Shown piece by piece: positions 48,933-55,806 of a stretch of DNA of 55,806 nt. A program made the translations under genes and the position numbers. A model generated the notes under the pieces. It ran no database searches. It was not told where the DNA came from and saw only the letters and a program-made list of their open reading frames with translations. Source of the stretch: RGIG3102 sp964525015 (GTDB taxonomy: Bacteria; Bacillota; Clostridia; Oscillospirales; Ruminococcaceae); contig CAZGFY010000012.1 of the NCBI GenBank assembly GCA_964525015.1, forward strand, positions 1 through 55,806, read 5' to 3'. Every line of letters starts with the position of its first letter. Position 1 is the first letter of the stretch.

Positions 48933-50519
48933 TTAATATTTTGGTTTATATTTTGATGAAATAAATTGTGCAACCTTCACTCCGTCAACCGCAGCTGAAA
49001 TAATGCCTCCTGCAAATCCTGCACCTTCTCCACAAGGGTATAATCCTATTATATTGCTTTGATATTCATCATTTCTAAATATTCTAACAGGTGAGGAAGT
49101 TCTAGTTTCAACCCCAGTTAAAACGCTATCTCCTTTTGCAAATCCTTTGAGTTTCCTATCAAAAACTTGCAAACTTTCTTTTAGATTTTTTGATACAAAA
49201 TTTGGAAGTATTTCATTAAAATCACTCTCAGTAACTCCTATTGGATAGCTTGGTGTAACTGATTTTATATTTAACCCTTTTTTGTTTTCAAAAAAATTGT
49301 CTAAGGTTTGTGCTGGCGCATTATAGTTTTTCCCACCTGCTATAAAGGCTGCTTTTTCTAGCTTTCTTTGAAACTCAATTGCCTTTGTAAAGTCATTATC
49401 AAAATCTTTTTCACTAACTGATACCACAACAGCTGAATTTGCGTTTTTGCCATCTCTTGCGTGAAGGCTCATCCCGTTAACTACAACAGTGTCCTCTTCG
49501 CTTGCTGCTGCAACAACACTTCCACCAGGACACATACAAAATGTATATACGCCCCTATCGCCTTTGGTGTTTGAAAGTTGATATTCTCCTATATCTAAAT
49601 TTTCATGCCCTGCCAAAGAATGGTATAAAGATTTATCAATTTCACTTTGCAAATGTTCAATTCTTACCCCTACTGAAAAAGGTTTTGCTTTCATAGCCAC
49701 TTCTTTTTCTTTAAGCATAAAAAAGATATCTCTTGCCGAATGCCCAGTTGATAAAATTAAATTATTCGTTTGTATTTCGCCTTTATTTGTGATAACTGAT
49801 TCTATCTTATTATCTTTAATATTTACATTGATAAGCTTTGTTTGAAACAAAACCTGTCCACCTAGTTTTATAATCTCTTTTCTAATATTTTTAATAACAT
49901 CTGCTAATAAATCTGTTCCTATATGTGGTTTTGCCTTATATAAAATTTCATCAGGTGCGCCAAACTCAGTTAGAGTTTTTAAAATATATTCGCATCTTTC
50001 ATCACCAATTCTAGTGGTGAGTTTTCCATCTGAAAATGTTCCCGCTCCACCTTCACCAAATTGGATATTACTATTTGAATTAAGTATTCTATTCTCTTCA
50101 AAGTTTTTCACTTGTTTTATCCTAGTGTCTATATCATCGCCCTGCTCTAGGATAACTGGATTAAACCCCATTTTAGCTAAGACTAATCCTGCAAAAAGCC
50201 CTGCTGGGCCAAACCCTGCTATGACAGGTGGATTTAAAATTTCTTCTTTACCTATTAAAAATTCAATTTCTGTTTTCTTTTTAATTACAATATCACTGCT
50301 TTTATTTAAAAACTTATCTTCAAGTTTTTCATTCATTAGTTCTATTACAACTGAGCATACAAATTTAATTTCAAATTTCTTTCTTGCATCGGTTGAAACT
50401 TTTCTGATTTTAGCAGTTTTAATTTCATTTTTATTAGCGCCTAGTATTTTTATCGCTTTTTTTATCGCTTCGTTTTTATCATCGGCAATATCTAGCTTTA
50501 TATTATTAACAATTATCAT
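48933..50519 (-). CDS. FAD-dependent oxidoreductase (COG2509-like)
   Basis: 528 residues. After a leader domain of about 95 residues comes a Rossmann dinucleotide motif AGFGPAGLFAGLVLAKMGFNPVILEQG, then GGAGTFSDGKLTTR and near the end LYPCGEGAGFAGGIISAAVDG. These are typical of the uncharacterised FAD-dependent dehydrogenases widespread in Clostridia. The reaction is unknown. It lies between cdaR and recJ, where glmM would often follow cdaR. Confidence 0.85.
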   Translation of the reverse strand: MIIVNNIKLDIADDKNEAIKKAIKILGANKNEIKTAKIRKVSTDARKKFEIKFVCSVVIELMNEKLEDKFLNKSSDIVIKKKTEIEFLIGKEEILNPPVIAGFGPAGLFAGLVLAKMGFNPVILEQGDDIDTRIKQVKNFEENRILNSNSNIQFGEGGAGTFSDGKLTTRIGDERCEYILKTLTEFGAPDEILYKAKPHIGTDLLADVIKNIRKEIIKLGGQVLFQTKLINVNIKDNKIESVITNKGEIQTNNLILSTGHSARDIFFMLKEKEVAMKAKPFSVGVRIEHLQSEIDKSLYHSLAGHENLDIGEYQLSNTKGDRGVYTFCMCPGGSVVAAASEEDTVVVNGMSLHARDGKNANSAVVVSVSEKDFDNDFTKAIEFQRKLEKAAFIAGGKNYNAPAQTLDNFFENKKGLNIKSVTPSYPIGVTESDFNEILPNFVSKNLKESLQVFDRKLKGFAKGDSVLTGVETRTSSPVRIFRNDEYQSNIIGLYPCGEGAGFAGGIISAAVDGVKVAQFISSKYKPKY

Positions 50520-50531
50520 TTAAAATCCATT

Positions 50532-51767
50532 CTATTTTCTTATCGTAACCGTGTGTGTACTTTTAACAAATACTTCATCACTCGTTGGAATAATAAATTC
50601 CACCTGTGCTGTTTGAGTGCCTTGTGTAAAGGATAGTGTTGAGGCATCAATTTGAGCGATAACTTCCTCTGCTTCAATATTTTCAACAGCAAGAAGTGTT
50701 CCTAATAGTGAAACATTGGTTATCTCACTTGAAACAATCTCTATTGAATTTTCAGTATCGTTTATAACCCTAATATCGGTTACAGTTATTAATTTTTCAG
50801 CCATATTATCTGGAAGTATCGTTGCTGATATTTTATTAGCTGAATCTAATGCCATATATTCTTCTGGGTATTCTATATCAAATTGATATTCAGTATTAAC
50901 TTGAAGATTTCTTAAATCTATATACCCCGCTAAATATTCATAAATCTCGTTTGCATCAGCACTTGGAACCCCTACTACAACCTGACTTGGCGTGATAACC
51001 ATATTTAGAACATCTGGATTAAAGCCTTGTGGCACGTTTGTATATTCTATTTTCACTGGAAGAATCAACTCTTTTAAAACAGGAACTGTCACTTTAATAT
51101 CTGTTGTACTAAAGGTTAAAACCTCGCTTGCTATTTCGTTTTCATATTCATCAAGTAGAATAATTGTAGAATCTAGCACTGTTGTTTGGGTTAAATCTTG
51201 GGCACCGTTTACCAAAACAACAACCTCAGCTATCTTTTGTATTTCATTTTCAGGACCAGTTATTATTAATTCTTGTGTATTTGTGTAGATTACACCCGAT
51301 AGATACTCCAGCGCAATACTAACATTTGAAGCATCAATAGCTAAATCAAATTCCTTGGTGACAACCTTATCAAAATATATCGTAATATCTTCTGTGCTTA
51401 GCGAATCAATAGTTATATCTTTAAAGCTAGATATACTCGTTGCAGAAAGAGAAACCTCATACTCTCCGGCTCCATTAACCCCTGTTAAAATCGGGTAAAC
51501 CACAATATCATCAGCATCAACATCACCTATAACGCTTCTAACTCCCGATACTGTTACATTAACTGATTCTATACTCGTTGATATAACATCAAGACCTAAA
51601 TTTTGATATTCATTTTGCACATATTCTGTAGAAACTGGCACATCTCTTATCACAATAGTGTCGGTATTACTTTGATACACAATAACATAGCCCCATATAA
51701 AAACAGCTATACAAAAAGAAATTAATAAAACAAATTTATTATTATCCAGTAGCTTATTTTTCAGCAT
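50532..51767 (-). CDS. cdaR: CdaA regulatory protein CdaR (YbbR repeats)
   Basis: 411 residues: N-terminal transmembrane helix (about 10-30) and four YbbR-type beta repeats outside the membrane (for instance VRDVPVSTEY, LPVKIEYTNVPQGF). CdaR binds and modulates the diadenylate cyclase CdaA encoded just before it, overlapping by 14 bases. No glmM gene follows, unlike the common cdaA-cdaR-glmM order. Confidence 0.93.
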   Translation of the reverse strand: MLKNKLLDNNKFVLLISFCIAVFIWGYVIVYQSNTDTIVIRDVPVSTEYVQNEYQNLGLDVISTSIESVNVTVSGVRSVIGDVDADDIVVYPILTGVNGAGEYEVSLSATSISSFKDITIDSLSTEDITIYFDKVVTKEFDLAIDASNVSIALEYLSGVIYTNTQELIITGPENEIQKIAEVVVLVNGAQDLTQTTVLDSTIILLDEYENEIASEVLTFSTTDIKVTVPVLKELILPVKIEYTNVPQGFNPDVLNMVITPSQVVVGVPSADANEIYEYLAGYIDLRNLQVNTEYQFDIEYPEEYMALDSANKISATILPDNMAEKLITVTDIRVINDTENSIEIVSSEITNVSLLGTLLAVENIEAEEVIAQIDASTLSFTQGTQTAQVEFIIPTSDEVFVKSTHTVTIRK

Positions 51768-52632
51768 TTAATTTACTCCTTGTTTCCATTCTACTTTGTT
51801 GTTTTGTAAAGCTATCTATTAATGGCTGAACAAATTCATTTGATAATATGCTATACAAATCTTTTTTATTTAATCTTCTTCTTAAATCAGCATTTTTTGC
51901 AATTGAAATATATCCTGTTTCTTCTGAAACAATAATAATAATAGCATCTGAATTTTCTGAAAGGCCAAGTGCAGCTCTATGCCTTGTTCCCATCTCTTTA
52001 CTAATATCAAAATTATCCGATAAAGGAAGAACGCATCCAGCTGCATTTATTCTTTTATCACTAATAACTAGTGCACCATCATGCAAAGGGGTTCCATCAT
52101 AGAAAATAGTGGTTATAAGCTCTGTTGTGATATCTGCATTCACAATTGTACCCGTTTTAATAACTTCATCGATATTTGAAAATTTCTCCATAACGATAAG
52201 GCCGCCTATTTGCTTTTCACTCAGTTTTTGAGCTGCATCACAAATTGTACTAACCGCTTTTTTCATATCTTCAATTTCATCTTCTTGTGTGGTTTTTCTT
52301 TTAAAAGTTGCAAGCGAGAGTACATTTGTTCTGCTAAATCTTTCCATTATGCGCCTAATTTCGCCCTGAAAAACTATAACAATTACAATTAATGCAACCT
52401 GAGAAAGCGTGGTTATCATAAAACTTATGCTTTTTAGTCCAATTTGCGAAGACACCACATAGATAACTGCTATTAAAAATATTCCATTTAAAACTTGGAA
52501 TGAGCGTGTATTTCTTAAAAGAATTATCACATTATAAATAATTAAAGTCATTATCAAAATGTCAATTATATCTGTTATTTGTATTGTGTTAATAATGCTC
52601 AGCACCGAAACTATAATATTATCAATACTCAT
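51754..52632 (-). CDS. cdaA: Diadenylate cyclase CdaA
   Basis: Makes cyclic di-AMP from two ATP. 292 residues: three N-terminal transmembrane helices (to about 90), then the DAC domain with the catalytic DGA (185-187, PLHDGALVI) and RHR (217-219, MGTRHRAALG) motifs and GGLIV. c-di-AMP controls potassium uptake and cell-wall stress in Firmicutes. It is preceded by ispDF (19 bases). Confidence 0.97.
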   Translation of the reverse strand: MSIDNIIVSVLSIINTIQITDIIDILIMTLIIYNVIILLRNTRSFQVLNGIFLIAVIYVVSSQIGLKSISFMITTLSQVALIVIVIVFQGEIRRIMERFSRTNVLSLATFKRKTTQEDEIEDMKKAVSTICDAAQKLSEKQIGGLIVMEKFSNIDEVIKTGTIVNADITTELITTIFYDGTPLHDGALVISDKRINAAGCVLPLSDNFDISKEMGTRHRAALGLSENSDAIIIIVSEETGYISIAKNADLRRRLNKKDLYSILSNEFVQPLIDSFTKQQSRMETRSKLNAEK

Positions 52633-52651
52633 TATCTTTCCCCCTATCTTT

Positions 52652-53776
52652 TTATTTTTGTTTTAATAAGCAAATGCAATGCGAAGAAATCCCCTCGCCA
52701 GATCCTGTAAATCCAAGCTTTTCCTCTGTTGTCGCTTTAATTGATATATCATTTATATCACAGCTTAATATTCTAGCTAAATTCTCTCTCATATTTTCTA
52801 TAAAAGGAGCCAGTTTTGGCTTTTGTGCAATAATTGTTGCGTCTATATTCCCAACTCTGTATCCTTTTTCATCAATTAAATTTGCAACATATTCTAAAAG
52901 TTTTAAGCTATCTGCACCTTTAAACTTTTCATCGGTATCTGGAAAATGCTTTCCAATATCCCCAAGTGCTAATGCACCAAGCATACTATCCATAACAACA
53001 TGTGTTAAAACATCGGCATCGGAATGCCCTAAAAGGCCTTTTTCGTATGGAATTTTTACTCCACCTAAAATTAAATCCCTATTTTCAACTAATTTATGCA
53101 CATCATATCCATGACCTATTCTCATACTCTTCTCTTTTCTTATATCATCAATAGTTGTTATCTTATAATTCTCATATTCGCCTTTTGAAATTTTTACTTG
53201 TACCCCATTATTTTCAAAAAGCTGTGCATCGTCGGTAAAATCTGTATCTTTATTTTCTTTTAAAAGCTTTTTATATAAATCACTGCAAAACACCTGTGGA
53301 GTTTGGGTTATATACAAATTATTTCTATTCGGTGTATTTTCGCAAAATCCAGTTTTTGAAAATTTAATTGTATCTTTAACTAAAACGCAAGGGATTGCTG
53401 CATTATATTCATATCCATTTTTTATAGCATCATTTACAACTAAATCGCTAACAAAAGGCCTTGCCCCATCGTGAATAGCAACAAGGGAATTAACAGGTAC
53501 AAACTCCATCGCATTTTTAACCGATTCACTCCTTGTTTTTCCACCTTTAACTACTTTAACAATCTTTTTAAAGTTTTTTGCGATATTTGTAATTTCATTT
53601 ATATTTTCACTAGCAGTAACAATGATTTCATCAACAAAACTATTATTTTCAAATGCAAAAATTGATTTTTCAACAATTGTTTTGCCATCTATTTTATAAA
53701 GCATTTTATCAAAGCCAATTCTAGTTCCTTTGCCAGCTGCCAAAACTATCGCAACCACCTTTTTTTGCTTATACAT
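52652..53776 (-). CDS. ispDF: Bifunctional IspD-IspF, MEP isoprenoid pathway
   Basis: 374 residues, a fusion. Residues 1 to about 215 are IspD (MEP cytidylyltransferase): VVAIVLAAGKGTRIG, DGARPF, RNNLYITQTPQVF. From about 217 (MRIGHGYDVHKL) to the end is IspF (MEcPP synthase): metal ligands DVH, LLGHSDADVLTHVVMD and the KATTEEKLGFTGSGEGISS end. It thus performs two non-consecutive steps in isoprenoid synthesis. Fused IspDF is standard in some Proteobacteria but unusual in Firmicutes. First gene of the long downstream string. Confidence 0.95.
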   Translation of the reverse strand: MYKQKKVVAIVLAAGKGTRIGFDKMLYKIDGKTIVEKSIFAFENNSFVDEIIVTASENINEITNIAKNFKKIVKVVKGGKTRSESVKNAMEFVPVNSLVAIHDGARPFVSDLVVNDAIKNGYEYNAAIPCVLVKDTIKFSKTGFCENTPNRNNLYITQTPQVFCSDLYKKLLKENKDTDFTDDAQLFENNGVQVKISKGEYENYKITTIDDIRKEKSMRIGHGYDVHKLVENRDLILGGVKIPYEKGLLGHSDADVLTHVVMDSMLGALALGDIGKHFPDTDEKFKGADSLKLLEYVANLIDEKGYRVGNIDATIIAQKPKLAPFIENMRENLARILSCDINDISIKATTEEKLGFTGSGEGISSHCICLLKQK

Positions 53777-53808
53777 ACACTACCTCTAAAAAAATATACT
53801 TATTTTTT

Positions 53809-53837
53809 ATTATATCACGATATAAAGAAAAAATAAA
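53809..53837 (-). promoter_or_regulatory. Promoter of the ispDF-cda-recJ-rel gene string
   Basis: Minus strand TTTATT (53832-53837), 17-base spacer, extended -10 TGA-TATAAT (53809-53814), 33 bases before ispDF. No clear terminator was found from here to 40823, a span of about 13 kb. Confidence 0.5.
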
Positions 53838-53886
53838 GTTTTATATTGATTTTATCGTAGTATTTTCATATATTTTTTCACAAAAT

Positions 53887-53922
53887 AAAAACATCAACTC
53901 CCAAAAGGAAATCGATGTTTTT
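53887..53922 (-). terminator. Terminator of the lipoprotein gene
   Basis: AAAAACATC (53887-53895) and GATGTTTTT (53914-53922) arms with an inner partial stem, U-rich on the minus strand. Confidence 0.7.
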
Positions 53923-53948
53923 GTAATTACACAAAAGTCTTGCTATTA

Positions 53949-55472
53949 TCAGCCATTAATTCTTTTTAGCACATCTGGTGAATAATTTAAATCTTCTATT
54001 ATCTTAAAGGGCGAAATTGTTTCTTTAATGGCAAAATTCTCTAATAACGCCTCGTAAGGTGCATATTTTTCATAAAATTGTTTTTCGCTTTCCTCTGCGC
54101 TCCCATAATTTACCACAACAGTTTTTTCATTAATATAATTATTTTCATTGTAATCTTTAGCACTATTAACAGTTTCCGATGAGTATTCATAATCACCATA
54201 ATAAGAAAATGTTTCAATTGTTTGGGTTCCATCAAGATTATATGTAACAAAGCTGGTAAACCATCCAGTGGTAAAATGTTTAGAAGCATACATTCCATTT
54301 TCAAGTAGCCCACAATTACCGTGTTGCCCATTTGATCTAGTCCCTAAAAGCTCTACTATTTCGCCATCTCTAAAACTGTATACACTAGGAGGATACAGAC
54401 TTTCGCGAACAATTATCTCTGGAATTCCATCTTTATTTAAATCTTCTAAGGTTGTAGGTAGTGTTGTGAAGTAATTATCTTCGTTTAGAAGTTTTAATCT
54501 CTCTTTAGCATTTTTAAGTATATATTCTCTATATGCATCAATAGCCGCGTTATATTCTTCACTTTTGCTTTCATCCCTTGGCATAAAATCTTCATCAATT
54601 TCATATTGAATTTTGGTATATACGCCTTCATCTCGATAAACACTTCTCTCTCTTTTTGTATCCAATTGAGTACTTAGTACAACTGTATATTCCCCATTCT
54701 CAAATAAAAGGTAGTGCATTACCCATTCTGAATACAAAATATAGTGAATTCCGTCTGTGTATCCGTCAATTAAAGTGCTTGTATCATCTATTTGCAAATA
54801 TAATTCCCAAAGTTCATCACCAGTTAATCTTTGCATATTCTCCCAGCTAGCATCTTCGAGTCGCATCCCTTTATAATAAGACACAATACGCCAAACGCCA
54901 TCTGTTTCTTTTAAATTTATTCTGTAATTCGTAGTGTATAATGTTGCCTTATCTCCATCAATTTCGCCACGTTTTAATTCTAAATCACTAAAAAAATAGT
55001 TATCATAAAAATAATATCTTTCTTCTTCGCTCGAATAATAAGTTCCATCAAACACGCTTACTTCTAATGGAATATCACTACTTTCATCAACATAATTTTG
55101 CCATAATTCCAAAACATCTTCTTCATTTGCCCAGTAGTAATTATCATCTATATCCCAGCCTATCCCTTCTATAATTTCTCTTTCTTTTTCGGTAACGGGA
55201 CTACAGATATCTGGCTGTAATGTGTTTAGATTTCTTAAAAACTGCACAAAAGAAGCCTCTTCATCAAGTATAGTTAAAACTTCTTCAGTGTCTAAAAACT
55301 TTGCAAACTCAAAAATCTCTTTTGGCGTCATATCTCTTTTGGTTTCTACATTGTTTATGATCTGATTGTTAGTTTCTATAAAGCTATCACTTTCAATTTT
55401 CGCATCAGCTTTGCAGGATACTAAAAATAATAATATCGTCAAAATCATTGTAAATTTCAAGATTTTCTTCAT
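53949..55472 (-). CDS. Lipoprotein of unknown function with EF-hand-like motif
   Basis: 507 residues. Signal peptide with lipobox LVSC (Cys20), so surface-anchored. The mature part is very acidic. Near residue 340 it has DLNKDGIPEIIV, an EF-hand/dockerin-like calcium loop as in FG-GAP-type proteins, followed by a repeated tyrosine-rich part. I cannot place it in a named family; similar acidic lipoproteins occur in gut and anaerobic Clostridia. Monocistronic, with a terminator at 53887-53922. Confidence 0.7.
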   Translation of the reverse strand: MKKILKFTMILTILLFLVSCKADAKIESDSFIETNNQIINNVETKRDMTPKEIFEFAKFLDTEEVLTILDEEASFVQFLRNLNTLQPDICSPVTEKEREIIEGIGWDIDDNYYWANEEDVLELWQNYVDESSDIPLEVSVFDGTYYSSEEERYYFYDNYFFSDLELKRGEIDGDKATLYTTNYRINLKETDGVWRIVSYYKGMRLEDASWENMQRLTGDELWELYLQIDDTSTLIDGYTDGIHYILYSEWVMHYLLFENGEYTVVLSTQLDTKRERSVYRDEGVYTKIQYEIDEDFMPRDESKSEEYNAAIDAYREYILKNAKERLKLLNEDNYFTTLPTTLEDLNKDGIPEIIVRESLYPPSVYSFRDGEIVELLGTRSNGQHGNCGLLENGMYASKHFTTGWFTSFVTYNLDGTQTIETFSYYGDYEYSSETVNSAKDYNENNYINEKTVVVNYGSAEESEKQFYEKYAPYEALLENFAIKETISPFKIIEDLNYSPDVLKRING

Positions 55473-55503
55473 TCTAACACACCTTTCTTACCACTTATTT
55501 ATC

Positions 55504-55683
55504 TAGCCTTACTCACATAATCTGAATCGCCTAAAATCGGATGATTTTTTCCTAAAACTGCGTTAAATTCACTTATAAGGCGAAAGCATTATTTCGTAAA
55601 TTTGCCTTGTTTTATAAAAAAATTATTGGATTTTAGGTCGTAGATTTAATAATAATCAAATAGGGATTATATGAGTAAGGCTA
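55504..55683. repeat. Imperfect 180-bp inverted repeat, MITE-like
   Basis: End arms of 19 bases (55504-55522 and 55665-55683) match at 18 of 19 positions. Inner arms CCTAAAATC (55530-55538) and GATTTTAGG (55629-55637) pair too, and a smaller hairpin lies in the middle (AAGGC...GCCTT around CGAAA...TTTCG). The whole can fold as one long stem. It holds no gene. Structure suggests a miniature transposable element or a large regulatory hairpin. Confidence 0.6.
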
Positions 55684-55754
55684 ATTGAAAGTATAGCATT
55701 CGATTTTGATAAAGTCAAAATATAATTTGCAATATTATATTTTCATATATTAAA

Positions 55755-55806
55755 GGCTCTATGTCAATAGTTGGGGTGGGGTAAAAATAATCGAAATAGT
55801 GGTAGC
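55755..55806 (+). mobile_element. Probable end of an ISL3-type insertion sequence, cut by the window edge
   Basis: From 55755 the sequence begins GGCTCTATGTCAATAGTTGG and runs on with a G-rich stretch (GGGGTGGGG). As far as I recall, ISL3-family terminal repeats in Firmicutes start with GGCTCT followed by TGTCAA, so this fits the outer end of such an element. The transposase would be to the right of the window. No second end or target duplication is visible, so the call rests on the terminal motif alone. Confidence 0.45.

Noticed and set aside
1..55806. tRNA, rRNA, prophage or CRISPR array
   Set aside because: I looked through the intergenic regions on both strands and found no cloverleaf, rRNA, phage gene or repeat-spacer array that I could support by eye.

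Overview
The window reads as low-GC, endospore-forming Clostridia. The composition is strongly AT-rich. The DNA carries spoVAC/spoVAD/spoVAE, spoIIP, yabP/yabQ, a spoVB-like flippase, divIC, hrcA with a CIRCE operator, a fused IspDF and rubrerythrin. A run of 100 Ns flanked by identical 55-mers shows that it is a draft scaffold. I cannot name the genus from sequence alone; a Lachnospirales-like lineage is only a guess.

Layout. 1-4.8 kb: a promoter for a gene off the left edge, then a minus-strand operon (zinc-ribbon membrane protein, MOP flippase, beta-CASP nuclease), a pair of Cro/CI regulator and small membrane protein, and a small independent plus-strand gene for a 42-residue membrane peptide. 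4.8-9.6 kb: heat-shock operon hrcA-grpE-dnaK-dnaJ (minus) with a variant CIRCE. 9.8-11.5 kb: hemW and an HD-domain protein (plus). 11.5-13.1 kb: assembly gap, a possible 35-residue peptide and a GNAT gene. 13.1-22.5 kb (plus): the most striking part, a ten-gene Mrp-type cation/proton antiporter operon with FOUR NuoL/M/N-like antiporter subunits instead of the usual two. It is preceded by a leader with a strong intrinsic terminator and a competing long-range helix, which is a candidate riboswitch. 22.5-29.3 kb: MarR regulator, SRPBCC protein, spoVAC-AD-AE, asparaginase/thioredoxin-like pair, rubrerythrin, spoIIP and rpsT. 29.3-35.4 kb: an internally deleted acetyltransferase pseudogene, a GntR-ABC transporter operon, a DMT transporter, an ApbE lipoprotein, another GNAT and two unknowns. 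35.5-40.7 kb: the conserved spoVB-mazG-hup-rqcP-yabP-yabQ-divIC cluster plus sppA. 40.8-53.8 kb: one long minus-strand gene string ispDF-cdaA-cdaR-FAD oxidoreductase-recJ-rel-dtd-MBL hydrolase-hemZ-nucleoside kinase, with a small zinc-ribbon gene after it. 53.9-55.8 kb: a lipoprotein of unknown role, an imperfect 180-bp inverted repeat, and what looks like an ISL3-type insertion sequence end running off the right edge.

How it works together. Much of the window is housekeeping: protein folding, isoprenoids, c-di-AMP and (p)ppGpp signalling, DNA repair, sporulation. The Mrp operon is likely the main ion-homeostasis system here. c-di-AMP made by CdaA is a known regulator of potassium and osmotic balance in Firmicutes, so the two may be linked physiologically, but nothing in the DNA proves that.
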